Part shown: one piece after another, positions 23,671-31,877 of the stretch
Position numbering within the stretch: position 1 is the stretch's first letter
Layout: each line of letters begins with the position of its first letter
NCBI GenBank assembly: GCA_934726435.1
Contig: CAKVDR010000002.1
Coordinates: 1 to 40,691 of the forward strand
Direction: 5' to 3'
Source: an uncultured Eubacteriales bacterium
GTDB taxonomy: Bacteria > Bacillota > Clostridia > Oscillospirales > Acutalibacteraceae
DNA: 40,691 nucleotides
Notes under the pieces: model-generated
What the model was told of the DNA's origin: nothing
The model's database searches: none
Seen by the model: only the letters and a program-made list of their open reading frames with translations
Made by a program: the position numbers and the translations under genes

Positions 23671-24108
23671 CTATAACTCACAAGAGCAGTGATCATCATG
23701 GCATTCTTCGAGCTTGCCGACTATCGGTTCGGGGTCTATTCCCCTTTTAGTGTAATAATCCGCCAAAGCAGCCTTTATAGCTTGCTCAGCCAAAACCGAA
23801 CAATGAACTTTAACCGGCGGTAGGCCATCAAGAGCTTCCATAACTGCTTTATTGGTCACTTTCAAAGCATCTTCAATGCTTTTTCCTTTAATAAGTTCCG
23901 TCGCCATAGAGCTCGTTGCAATTGCCGCACCACAACCAAAAGTTTTGAATTTAACATCAATGATAATGCCATCTTTTATTTTCAAATACATTTTCATTAT
24001 GTCGCCGCATTTTGGATTTCCTACTTCACCTATGCCGTCAGCATCCGGGATTTCGCCCACATTCCTTGGGTTTGCAAAATGGTCCATAACTTTTTCACTA
24101 TAGTTCAA
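23671..24108 (-). CDS. nifU: Fe-S cluster assembly scaffold, NifU/IscU type
   Basis: A 145-residue scaffold on which iron-sulfur clusters are built from sulfur supplied by the cysteine desulfurase. The three cluster cysteines are Cys34 (GNPKCGD, with Asp36), Cys59 (FKTFGCGAAIATSS) and Cys103 (VHCSVLAEQA). The C-terminal tail EECHDDHCSCEL adds His and Cys residues, possibly metal-binding. It follows the desulfurase gene by three bases. With no iscA, hscA or fdx nearby, this is the minimal two-gene NIF/ISC system common in anaerobic Clostridia. Confidence 0.95.
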   Translation of the reverse strand: MNYSEKVMDHFANPRNVGEIPDADGIGEVGNPKCGDIMKMYLKIKDGIIIDVKFKTFGCGAAIATSSMATELIKGKSIEDALKVTNKAVMEALDGLPPVKVHCSVLAEQAIKAALADYYTKRGIDPEPIVGKLEECHDDHCSCEL

Positions 24109-24111
24109 TTT

Positions 24112-25296
24112 TTAATCCTCCGTTTCATTTTTTATAATTCTTTCCCATAAAGGAGACATGCTCCTCAAACGCTCCACGACTTTTTTAACTTCCGAAACCG
24201 TGTACTCAAGATCTTCCATTGTGGTTGATTCATCAAGCGAAAGCCTAAGCGAACCGTGAGCAACCTCGTGCACAAGCCCGATTGCAAGCAAAACATGGCT
24301 AGGGTCAAGCGAACCCGAAGTGCAAGCTGAACCCGAAGAAGCGCATATTCCAGCAGCATCAAGCAAAAGTAAAAGCGATTCGCCTTCAATTCCTTCAAAA
24401 GAAATGTTAACGTTCCCTGGCAGCCTTTCAGTTCTGTCGCCGTTTAATCTCGAGCGCTTAATTTTCAAAAGCTCAGTTATTAAAAAGTCTCTTTTCTTTT
24501 CGAGATCTTTGTTCTTTTCTTGCCTATTTTGCATCGAAATTTCAAGCGCCTTCGCAAGGCCGACTATTCCCGCAACATTTTCAGTTCCCGGCCTTTTGTT
24601 TGATTCCTGCGCGCCGCCTTGCATTAAATTAAGTATTCTAACGCCTTTTTTAACATAAAGCGCACCAACGCCCTTCGGCCCGTGGAATTTGTGCCCCGAA
24701 AGCGAAAGCAAGTCAATGTTTTGCTCTTTAACGTTTATATTCAAATGGCCAACCGCCTGAACGGCATCAGTGTGGAAGATAACGCCTTTTTCATGGCAAA
24801 CTTTGCCTATTTCGCTTATTTTTTGAATAGTTCCTATCTCGTTGTTGGCATACATCACGGTGACTAATGCAGTTTTTTCCGTTATTGCAGCTTTAACATC
24901 TTCGGGGTTCACAAAACCGTTTTTGTCAACGTCAAGATAAGTTGCTTCAAAGCCTTCTTTTTCAAGCTCTTTCACAGTGTGAAGCACTGCGTGATGCTCA
25001 ATTTTCGAGGTTATTATGTGATTTTTGCCCTTCCTAAGCTGAGCAAAAGCCACGCCCCTTATCGCCCAGTTGTCGGATTCCGTTCCGCCGGAAGTGAAAA
25101 ATATTTCACTCGGGTTAGCACCCAAAATTTCAGCAACAGTCTGCCTGGATTTTTCAACTTCTTTTCGTGCATTTCTTCCAATGCTGTAAATGCTCGAAGG
25201 GTTGCCATAATTTTCTTTCAAAATGGGCATCATTTCTTCCAAAACTTCACTTTTAAGTCTCGTTGTGGCAGCGTTATCTAAATAAATTTTTTTCAT
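24112..25296 (-). CDS. nifS: Cysteine desulfurase, NifS/IscS type
   Basis: A 394-residue PLP enzyme that takes sulfur from cysteine. It begins KKIYLDNAATTRLKSEVL. The PLP lysine is Lys203 (SLSGHKFHGPKGVG) and the substrate-handling Cys325 lies in SSGSACTSGS. It is followed by nifU after three bases. The start codon has no ribosome site close by; an AGGTGGTGA site sits 28 bases upstream, just after the glyS stop, with a hairpin in between (see separate entry). A weak start or structure-dependent initiation is possible. Confidence 0.96.
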   Translation of the reverse strand: MKKIYLDNAATTRLKSEVLEEMMPILKENYGNPSSIYSIGRNARKEVEKSRQTVAEILGANPSEIFFTSGGTESDNWAIRGVAFAQLRKGKNHIITSKIEHHAVLHTVKELEKEGFEATYLDVDKNGFVNPEDVKAAITEKTALVTVMYANNEIGTIQKISEIGKVCHEKGVIFHTDAVQAVGHLNINVKEQNIDLLSLSGHKFHGPKGVGALYVKKGVRILNLMQGGAQESNKRPGTENVAGIVGLAKALEISMQNRQEKNKDLEKKRDFLITELLKIKRSRLNGDRTERLPGNVNISFEGIEGESLLLLLDAAGICASSGSACTSGSLDPSHVLLAIGLVHEVAHGSLRLSLDESTTMEDLEYTVSEVKKVVERLRSMSPLWERIIKNETED

Positions 25297-25333
25297 AAAC
25301 TTGAAAAGCTAAAAGCTTTTCTTTTCACCACCT
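25297..25333 (-). promoter_or_regulatory. Ribosome site of nifS separated from the start codon by a hairpin
   Basis: Minus strand: glyS stop, AGGTGGTGA (25325-25333), three bases, hairpin GAAAAGC-TTTTA-GCTTTTC (25303-25321), six bases, ATG. Without the hairpin the spacing is 28 bases; folding it leaves nine, a normal distance. Confidence 0.55.
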
Positions 25334-26692
25334 TTAAAATTCAATTTTCTTTGAAATGTAATCTTTAAGTGATTCAATTTTGATTCTTTCTTGTTTCATC
25401 GTGTCTCTGTCTCTCACGGTTACACAGCCGTCTTCTTCGCTTTCGAAATCATAAGTTATGCAAATTGGCGTTCCGATTTCGTCTTGCCTGCGGTATCTTT
25501 TGCCGATTGATCCCGCTTCATCATAATCCACCATAAAGCATCTTGAAAGTTCTTTTTTAACTTCTTTTGCTTTTTCTGAAAGTTTCTTCGAAAGCGGCAA
25601 AACGCATGCTTTGAAAGGCGCAAGAGCCGGGTGCAACTTCATTACGGTTCTTTTTTCGCCTTCAATTTCTTCTTCGGTGTAAGCGTCGCACAAGAAAGCA
25701 AGCGCAACTCTGTCCGCTCCGAGCGAAGGCTCGATTACATAAGGAATGTATCTTTCATTTGTTTCAGGGTCGAAGTAATCAACCGTTTTGCCCGAGAATT
25801 TTTGGTGCTGTTTTAAGTCAAAGTCAGTTCTATCCGCAATGCCCCAAAGCTCGCCCCAACCAAACGGGAATAAATATTCGATGTCTGAAGTGGCGCTTGA
25901 ATAGTGGCAAAGCTCTTCTTTTTCGTGGTCTCTTATTCTGATGTTTTCTTTGCTCATGCCAAGACTGAGAAGCCAATTTTCGCAGAAATTTTTCCAGAAT
26001 TCAAACCACTCGGCATCCGTGCCAGGTTTGCAGAAAAATTCAAGTTCCATTTGCTCGAATTCTCTCGTTCTGAAAGTGAAGTTCCCCGGAGTGATTTCAT
26101 TCCTGAAAGATTTGCCAATCTGAGCAATTCCGAAAGGAACTTTCTTCCTCATGCTTCTTTGAACATTGCTGAAATTAATGAAAATTCCTTGAGCGGTTTC
26201 AGGGCGAAGGAAAATTTCAGATTTTTTATCTTCCGTAACGCCTTGGAAGGTTTTGAACATAAGGTTGAATTTTCTAATTCCCGTGAAGTTTTTAGCCTTG
26301 CAATTCGGGCAAGAAATTTCTTTTTCTTTAATGAACTCTTCCATCTGCTCGGAGGTCATTCCGTTAGGGTTAAAGCCAGCATCTTCGATTAATTTGTCAG
26401 CTCTGTAGCGAGTTTTGCACTCTTTGCAATCCATAAGAGGGTCCGAAAAACCGCTAACATGGCCCGAAGCCTCCCAAACTCTTGGATTCATGAGAATTGC
26501 GCAGTCAAGCCCAACGTTTGTCTCTGATTCTTGAACGAATTTTTTCATCCAAAGTTTTTTTATGTTATTTTTAAATTCAACTCCAAGCGGGCCGTAATCC
26601 CACGTGTTTGAAAGGCCACCGTATATCTCAGAGCCCGGAAATATGAATCCTCTGCCCTTGCAAAGCGCAACTATGCTATCCATACTCTTCAT
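25334..26692 (-). CDS. glyS: Glycyl-tRNA synthetase, single-chain alpha2 type
   Basis: A 452-residue class II synthetase of the eukaryote-like dimeric type. Signatures include CKGRGFIFPGSEIYGGLSNT, DYGPLGVEFKNN, the motif 2 region FRNEITPGNFTFRTREFEQM, and EPSLGADRVALAFL (motif 3). The C-terminal anticodon domain carries RYRRQDEIGTPICITYDFE. Two CxxC pairs (CKECKTRY, CPNCKAKNF) sit in the insertion. The ATG at 26692 follows AAGGAT by seven bases; a longer reading to 26767 is unsupported. It is first in a run with nifS and nifU. Only 86 bp lie upstream, too short for a T-box. Confidence 0.97.
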   Translation of the reverse strand: MKSMDSIVALCKGRGFIFPGSEIYGGLSNTWDYGPLGVEFKNNIKKLWMKKFVQESETNVGLDCAILMNPRVWEASGHVSGFSDPLMDCKECKTRYRADKLIEDAGFNPNGMTSEQMEEFIKEKEISCPNCKAKNFTGIRKFNLMFKTFQGVTEDKKSEIFLRPETAQGIFINFSNVQRSMRKKVPFGIAQIGKSFRNEITPGNFTFRTREFEQMELEFFCKPGTDAEWFEFWKNFCENWLLSLGMSKENIRIRDHEKEELCHYSSATSDIEYLFPFGWGELWGIADRTDFDLKQHQKFSGKTVDYFDPETNERYIPYVIEPSLGADRVALAFLCDAYTEEEIEGEKRTVMKLHPALAPFKACVLPLSKKLSEKAKEVKKELSRCFMVDYDEAGSIGKRYRRQDEIGTPICITYDFESEEDGCVTVRDRDTMKQERIKIESLKDYISKKIEF

Positions 26693-26769
26693 AATAAGTA
26701 TCCTTCTTTCTAAAAAATTTATTCTAAATGAAGTTATAAATCTAAATTTCAAACCCAAACGGTTCAAAA

Positions 26770-26805
26770 TGCCAAAAATCAGCTGAGCTTTTTAGCATGC
26801 TGATT
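26770..26805 (-). terminator. Likely terminator of the nrd operon, inside the 3' end of the last gene
   Basis: Minus-strand AATCAGC (26799-26805)/GCTGATT (26777-26783), with an inner GCT-AAAA-AGC, followed by TTTGG. The stem overlaps the last codons. Confidence 0.55.
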
Positions 26806-27294
26806 CTCTGAACTAAGACTCACACCCAATACTTTATCATATTTCGAAACTGAATTGGGAACAAATCTTCCATATTTAATTATAATATTTTTGAATTTCT
26901 TTAATTCTTTGATCTCTTCCCCGATTTCATCAGGGTAATAGCCAGTGTAAATAACAAAATCATCGTCGCAACCATGGCTTCTGAAATAAGAAATAAGGCT
27001 CACAACCTCACCGAACTGCAAAAGAGGCTCAAGGCCGCCAAAAATGACAGCCTGAGTGATTGGGTTTGAGATGTATCTTTCGAAAATGCTTTTAATAGAA
27101 ACTGTTTTATTCGGGAGTTTTGAAATTTTCATGTTTTGGCAGATGCCTATGTCCATCCCGAGTTCTTTCAAGCATTTAAAATCGCATGAAACCGAGGAAA
27201 TAAGCATTGCCGGCTTTTTGTAATCCTGGAAATTTTCGTCAACTATTTCTTTAACCCTCATTGTGCAAGAAAGTTCATTAAAACGGGTGTTCAT
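26779..27294 (-). CDS. Anaerobic RNR-activating-like radical SAM protein (NrdG-like)
   Basis: A 171-residue Fe-S protein overlapping the nrdD stop by 17 bases. It should install the glycyl radical on NrdD. Motifs: ISSVSCDFKCLKELGM with Cys37 and Cys41, a third cysteine at 52 (GICQN), a GGLEPLLQF segment in place of GGEP, and YTGYYPDEI. The cysteine spacing is C-x3-C-x10-C, not the usual CX3CX2C of NrdG, so cluster ligation may differ. No ribosome site precedes ATG 27294; an internal ATG at 27261 (MRVKEIVDENFQDY) is an equally likely start. Translation is probably coupled to nrdD. Confidence 0.8.
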   Translation of the reverse strand: MNTRFNELSCTMRVKEIVDENFQDYKKPAMLISSVSCDFKCLKELGMDIGICQNMKISKLPNKTVSIKSIFERYISNPITQAVIFGGLEPLLQFGEVVSLISYFRSHGCDDDFVIYTGYYPDEIGEEIKELKKFKNIIIKYGRFVPNSVSKYDKVLGVSLSSENQHAKKLS

Positions 27295-29194
27295 TTAGAT
27301 CGAACCACTTTCTTTTTTCAAACTCTTTTTTGCGTTCTCTGCTGTATGCCGAAACAGGAACCAAAAATCCAACTATTCTTGAGTAAGTATCTGCCGGTTC
27401 TTCGCCGCATTTCGGGCAAACTTTCGAGAAAAACGCATGCTCGTCTTTGCAAACTGAAATCTTGCAGTTATAAGCAAAGTAAATTACTCCAGATTTTGCA
27501 ATGTGGTTAAGAAGTTCCCAAGCTTGCTCTTCATTTGCGAATTTTCCTGCCAAATTGATGTGTGAAATCTGGCCGCCGCCGCATTCTTTGTCGAGTTTTG
27601 CACCAAGTTTGATTTTTTCATTGAGGGTGCATTTTTCCATCAAAGGAATCCACTGGTTTGAATAGATGAAATATTGCTCTTTTTCAGGGTAAAGTTCGGC
27701 GTCTTTGCCGCTTAAAACAACGTTTGCTCTTTCAGCCGGAACTGCTTCAACATTGATACTGTAGTCAAATCCATAGGATTCTTTTTGCTCGTTTATTACG
27801 CTTAAAATCTTAGAAGCAAATTCAAGGCCTTCCGGCGAATAAGATTTATTTTCAAATTCATCTGTGTCAATTAAACCGAATTCATAAAGCGCTTCATACA
27901 TAGCAGTTATGCCGATTGTGTTATATTGCTTCGAAAGCTCGATTAAACCTGAAGTGTAGTTCGGCAAAAGGCCCTCTTTGATGTTTTGCTTGATAATATC
28001 TCTAACAACGTCAAGAACTTTAACGCAAATGTCGATTCTGTTTTTCAAAATTTCGATGAATTTTTCTTTGCTTCCTTCAGCTTCAATCGCGATTCTTCTG
28101 AGGTTTATAGTGTTAACCTGAACGCTTCCAACCGATAAAGAGGTTCCTCCAACGGAATTGATAAACGCATTTAGTTTCGAAGTATTAGAAATCAGCCTGC
28201 AGCAGTTTGAAAGGCTTGAAACATCGCTTCCAACATAGAAGTTGCTGTCATACCATGTCATGTTGTGTTTATTGCACCATCTTGCGAATTCTTCGTCAAC
28301 GAATTTTCCGTCTTGGAATAAAAGCGAGTAAGTTAAAACTGGGAAGGTCATCATGGTTTCTTCGCGAATCTCGGAAACAACTTCCATGAAAACTTTTTGA
28401 TGCTCAATGATTTGTTCAATGTGATCCATAACCAAATCACCATTCGGGAATTGTCTTCCGCCGAAGAGCTCGATTAAGTAGTTTCTGTCCATAACGGTTA
28501 TGTTAGAAAACGCACATTCGGTAACCCTTAAATACGGTTGATTAAGGTCATAAATGAATTTTTGGAAGCATTGTCTTCTGTAATATTCCGGGTCTTTGAG
28601 GAAGAAATTGTTTTTAACGTCGTTGTACCAGAAATAGTAAGAATAAAGCAAATAACTCGGGAGTCCAACAGCACCGCTGCTGCGGTTAGCCGTCCAGCTT
28701 ATGAACTCTAAAACATGGTCGTTAAAAGTTGTTAAATGCTGGCAAGGAGCTGTTTTGAATTTATTAATAAAGAAAAGGCCTTTCTCAACAAGTTTATCAA
28801 GATCATAAGCATAGCAATAAGGAATGAAAGAAGCGGTTGAAGAATTGTGAAGATAAAACTGGCCGTTCCATTCGCCCTCAAGCCACTTTTCGGCGACTTC
28901 CGAGCCGTATTTTTCAGAAAGCTCACCGAAAATTTTATTATACGACAAAAGCTTAGTGTGCGGTTTAACCATGTCTGAAAGAAGCGTGCGCACGTCAAGC
29001 GTAGTGCTGTTTGCGTTTGCGTCTATTGTTGTGTCTGCGACGCTGCTTGATTTTATGAAATTATCGATAAAATCGGTGAAATTAAGGTTCGAATTAGAAA
29101 ACCCATTCATGAGTGAAAATTTTTCACCATATTTTTTAACCATTTTGTTTATGCAGTCAGCAAAGCCCTTGTGCAAATCTAAATTAATGTTCAT
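27278..29194 (-). CDS. nrdD: Anaerobic ribonucleoside-triphosphate reductase, short form without ATP-cone
   Basis: A 638-residue class III ribonucleotide reductase making dNTPs without oxygen. Glycyl-radical Gly609 lies in SRIVGFLV near the C-terminus. The zinc-site cysteines just before are 577, 582, 593 and 596 (CKISVC, CPKCG). The substrate barrel contains FYLHNSSTASFIPYCYAYDL and LPSYLLYSYYFW. The N-terminus starts directly with the catalytic region; the roughly 100-residue ATP-cone of longer NrdDs is absent. ATG 29194 is eight bases after GGAG. It overlaps the redoxin gene by 11 bases and the activase gene by 17, a tightly coupled operon. Confidence 0.95.
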   Translation of the reverse strand: MNINLDLHKGFADCINKMVKKYGEKFSLMNGFSNSNLNFTDFIDNFIKSSSVADTTIDANANSTTLDVRTLLSDMVKPHTKLLSYNKIFGELSEKYGSEVAEKWLEGEWNGQFYLHNSSTASFIPYCYAYDLDKLVEKGLFFINKFKTAPCQHLTTFNDHVLEFISWTANRSSGAVGLPSYLLYSYYFWYNDVKNNFFLKDPEYYRRQCFQKFIYDLNQPYLRVTECAFSNITVMDRNYLIELFGGRQFPNGDLVMDHIEQIIEHQKVFMEVVSEIREETMMTFPVLTYSLLFQDGKFVDEEFARWCNKHNMTWYDSNFYVGSDVSSLSNCCRLISNTSKLNAFINSVGGTSLSVGSVQVNTINLRRIAIEAEGSKEKFIEILKNRIDICVKVLDVVRDIIKQNIKEGLLPNYTSGLIELSKQYNTIGITAMYEALYEFGLIDTDEFENKSYSPEGLEFASKILSVINEQKESYGFDYSINVEAVPAERANVVLSGKDAELYPEKEQYFIYSNQWIPLMEKCTLNEKIKLGAKLDKECGGGQISHINLAGKFANEEQAWELLNHIAKSGVIYFAYNCKISVCKDEHAFFSKVCPKCGEEPADTYSRIVGFLVPVSAYSRERKKEFEKRKWFDLNEHPF

Positions 29195-29396
29195 TTCCAT
29201 TACTCCTATCATTTATCCATTTAAAAGCATCTGCAAAATCCATGAATTTATCGCCAACCTTCAAAACAGGATAACTTTTAAAACCCATTTCCTCCAAAAG
29301 CTCGGCATTTTCACTTTCAGTGAAATTTATACTTTCTTTCTCAAGCTTAATTTTTAAAACTTTGCATTTTGGGCAATCATTGCCGTAAAGTACCAT
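29184..29396 (-). CDS. NrdH/glutaredoxin-like redoxin
   Basis: A 70-residue thioredoxin-fold protein with a CPKC active site (Cys8, Cys11: VLYGNDCPKCKVLK) and the cis-Pro segment FKSYPVLKVGDKFMDF. It would reduce a disulfide, plausibly on the co-encoded NrdD. ATG 29396 follows AGGTGG by five bases; a GTG nine bases upstream is the alternative. It is first in the nrd operon and overlaps nrdD by 11 bases. Confidence 0.85.
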   Translation of the reverse strand: MVLYGNDCPKCKVLKIKLEKESINFTESENAELLEEMGFKSYPVLKVGDKFMDFADAFKWINDRSNGNEH

Positions 29397-29440
29397 CTCT
29401 TCCACCTAACTCCATCTCCTTTTTAAAATTTTTTCCTTAG

Positions 29441-29477
29441 AAATGGTCTTAAACGGAAAGATCACTTCTAACCATTT
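29441..29477 (-). promoter_or_regulatory. Inverted repeat in the nrd leader
   Basis: AAATGGT (29441-29447) and ACCATTT (29471-29477), a 7-bp inverted repeat with a 23-base spacer in the untranslated leader. It may fold into a leader hairpin; no function assigned. Confidence 0.3.
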
Positions 29478-29546
29478 AAAACCAACAAAAAAATCAGTTA
29501 TAAAAAAATATTATGTACATGAAACATCAAAAAGAGCAATATTAAC

Positions 29547-29562
29547 ACCCCATATATGATGA
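29547..29562. promoter_or_regulatory. NrdR box 1 (downstream box)
   Basis: ACCCCATATATGATGA, a 16-base site with a CATATATG core. Its centre lies 32 bp (about three helix turns) from box 2. It is a weaker match to the NrdR consensus. Confidence 0.65.
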
Positions 29563-29572
29563 ACACTCGGTT

Positions 29573-29602
29573 ATTATAACACCATATATGGGGTTTTGTC
29601 AA
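29573..29602 (-). promoter_or_regulatory. Promoter of the nrd operon
   Basis: Minus-strand TTGACA (29597-29602)-18 bases-TATAAT (29573-29578). The whole spacer is filled by NrdR box 2. Confidence 0.8.
29579..29594. promoter_or_regulatory. NrdR box 2 (in the promoter spacer)
   Basis: ACACCATATATGGGGT, close to the palindromic NrdR consensus. Bound NrdR would block RNA polymerase, in line with known repression of RNR operons by paired boxes. Confidence 0.75.
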
Positions 29603-29670
29603 TGAAAAATATATTATAAATCATTTACTAATACTGTTCAATTTTTATCTTATTTTTACCCTAAACTTAA

Positions 29671-31293
29671 TCATCCCTTGCTAACAACTATATAAACCTC
29701 AGCGCCATAGTCAAGAACATCGCCGGCTTTGTGGTCTTGGTAACCTATAACGATACCCTCGGCAAAATCTTGGTTACTTTGAGAAACTTCAATCGGTTTA
29801 AATTTCTCATTAGTTAAAATTAAAGCGGCTTCAGAAAGTTTTTTGCCTTCAATATTTGGCAATTTGCGCTTTGAAGGACCTTTGCTCACAGTAACTGCGA
29901 TTATTGAACCGGAATACATTTTTTCGCCATAGTTAGGTGTTTGCGAGATTATATTTCCTTCAGGGGTTGTGTCGTGAAATTCTTCTGACAAAACAACAAT
30001 AGAATAATTATTAGCCGAAGCTGCGGCACTTTTCGCAGCGCTAAGACTCTTCCCCACCAGCTGCGGGACATCAATTTTCTCTTCTGCACTGCCGGTTTCT
30101 TCAGTTTTTTCTTTCGTTTCAGTAACCGTGGTTTCAGCTGTTTGCGGTACTGTGTCGGGATTAATCTTTTTGTCTTTTATCCAGAACCAATAAACGCCAA
30201 AGCAAACCGTTAAAATTACTAAAGAAAGCACACAGGAAACTACCCCCAGAATTTTTCCGGTGTTCCTCGAAGATTTAGGCTCGCTCCTTGAAAATTCAAA
30301 CTCTTCAGGCTCGTCATAAATATTTTTAACCTGCAAAACAGGCGAATTTGAAATCTCAAGCCTGAAAACTTCAAAAGAAATCGTTCTACTATTCGGGTGC
30401 ACTCTAAGAGCGTTTGCAATGGCAGAAATAACCGTGTCAGGGAGTTCTTTCATGATATTAGAAGGCATCAAAAGGCGGTCTTTCTTTTTTCTTTCAAGCG
30501 CTGAAAGCGGATACTCACCCGTCAAAGCAAAGAAAAGCGATGCCGCCAAACCGTAAACGTCCGTGCTTTCAGAAATCTCAGAACCTGCAACATACTGTTC
30601 AAGAGCACTGCAACCATCAAAAAGTTCACTGCCTTCAAGGCCGTTGTTCGTCCTTAAGTTAGCAGTTGCAAAGCCAACTAGTTTAATTTTATTTTCGCTT
30701 GTTATCATCATGTTGCAAGGCGCCAAACCCAAATGGTGTATTCCCGCAGAACTCATCTTGCTAAGCGGCGAAATAAGCGGCATGAATAAACTTCGGGCTT
30801 GTTTCCAGCTCATTGTTTCGCCGTGCGATGAAAGATACTCATCAAGGCTCGTTCCTTCAACCCATTCAAGAATTATATAAGAAGTTCCATTTTGCTCAAG
30901 AATATCATAAACCGAAGCAACGCACGAAAGATTCCTAAACCTTGCAATGCTTCTAAAGTATTTAAGAAATTCTTCGTTCAAAATTTTAAATTTATTTTCA
31001 AAACCAGGCTTGTCTTCGGTTTTTACCTCACACTCTGCTCCGCGGTAACAAATTTCAGAAGGGAAAAATTCACGGATGTAAACTTTCGAATTTTTAATGA
31101 AATCATAGCCAATGTAACTAAGCCCCTCAGGATCTTTTTTTATTCCGTTTCCTACTATATATCTTTCGCCCAAAATTTTCTTTTTAGGCAAAAATGGTTC
31201 AGGCTGCTCGGAATCCCTTGGTTCCTGGCAATACGGGCAAATATCTTCATGGTTTTCAAGGCGGCTCATACAGTTCATACATAAATCAAGCAT
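29671..31293 (-). CDS. Membrane PASTA protein with zinc ribbon and degenerate kinase domain (pseudokinase)
   Basis: A 540-residue protein. An N-terminal zinc ribbon (Cys5, 8, 19, 22) leads to a Hanks-type kinase fold (about 42-312), a membrane helix (347-371) and two PASTA domains (about 406-472 and 474-540). The kinase lacks key residues. VAIK reads VYIR (Arg74). The HRD-x4-N loop reads HLGLAPCN, so the catalytic Asp is Gly189, though Asn194 stays. DFG reads GFA (207-209). It thus looks catalytically dead. PASTA domains bind muropeptides or lipid II, so it may sense the wall. ATG 31293 follows GAGGAGG. It lies 30 bp after the flavoprotein gene, downstream of rodA, which fits a wall-related role. 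Confidence 0.88.
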   Translation of the reverse strand: MLDLCMNCMSRLENHEDICPYCQEPRDSEQPEPFLPKKKILGERYIVGNGIKKDPEGLSYIGYDFIKNSKVYIREFFPSEICYRGAECEVKTEDKPGFENKFKILNEEFLKYFRSIARFRNLSCVASVYDILEQNGTSYIILEWVEGTSLDEYLSSHGETMSWKQARSLFMPLISPLSKMSSAGIHHLGLAPCNMMITSENKIKLVGFATANLRTNNGLEGSELFDGCSALEQYVAGSEISESTDVYGLAASLFFALTGEYPLSALERKKKDRLLMPSNIMKELPDTVISAIANALRVHPNSRTISFEVFRLEISNSPVLQVKNIYDEPEEFEFSRSEPKSSRNTGKILGVVSCVLSLVILTVCFGVYWFWIKDKKINPDTVPQTAETTVTETKEKTEETGSAEEKIDVPQLVGKSLSAAKSAAASANNYSIVVLSEEFHDTTPEGNIISQTPNYGEKMYSGSIIAVTVSKGPSKRKLPNIEGKKLSEAALILTNEKFKPIEVSQSNQDFAEGIVIGYQDHKAGDVLDYGAEVYIVVSKG

Positions 31294-31323
31294 AATTAAA
31301 GTCCTCCTCAAATACAATTTACT

Positions 31324-31875
31324 TTAATGTTTATTTTTTTCAAAATTTTCTATAATATTTCTAGCTTTATTTTTACTTTTTAAATAAAATTTGTCAATAT
31401 CAAAATTGTTTAAATAATCGGTGCCTTTTAGAGTGATTTCGCCTAAAAGTTTCCCGCCTAAAATTTTAATAACAGGGTTAATTTGAGCTAAAATAACGGG
31501 CAAATAATCAATTTTTTCCGAGCCGGCAGTGAGCAGAAGAACAAATTTTTTATCAATATTGTTTCTTTTGAAATAATAAGGCTGAAAACGGTCAAAAATC
31601 GCTTTGATCGGTGCAGGAAACGAAGCGTTATAAATCGGGCTTGCAATCACAATGACATCACTGGAATTAACCAAAAAATTAATTTTTTCCATGTCGTTAA
31701 AAACGCATTTGCCGCTTTTGCACTTTTCGCACCCGATGCAAGGTCGCACTAATTCATCATAGCTATTAACCACAGTAACTTCGCAATTTTTATTTAAAAA
31801 TCCAAGAAAAAAATCTAAAAGCCCACGTGTGAAACCTTTTTCATGAGGCGAACCAAACAAAACAAGAATTTTCAT
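31324..31875 (-). CDS. Iron-sulfur flavoprotein / NADPH-dependent FMN reductase-like protein
   Basis: A 183-residue flavodoxin-fold protein. It has the FMN-binding start KILVLFGSPHEKGFTRGLL and SPIYNASFPAPIKAIFDRF. Cysteines at 46, 49, 52 and 57 (CIGCEKCKSGKC) give C-x2-C-x2-C-x4-C, as in archaeal and clostridial Isf proteins that carry a 4Fe-4S cluster. It probably transfers electrons in the anaerobic cytoplasm; partners unknown. It follows rodA by two bases, so it is in the same operon. Confidence 0.85.
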   Translation of the reverse strand: MKILVLFGSPHEKGFTRGLLDFFLGFLNKNCEVTVVNSYDELVRPCIGCEKCKSGKCVFNDMEKINFLVNSSDVIVIASPIYNASFPAPIKAIFDRFQPYYFKRNNIDKKFVLLLTAGSEKIDYLPVILAQINPVIKILGGKLLGEITLKGTDYLNNFDIDKFYLKSKNKARNIIENFEKNKH

Positions 31876-31877
31876 TT

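Noticed and set aside
26693..26778. T-box riboswitch before glyS
   Set aside because: Only 86 bp separate the genes and no specifier-loop or T-box sequence is visible; likewise the aspS leader is too short.
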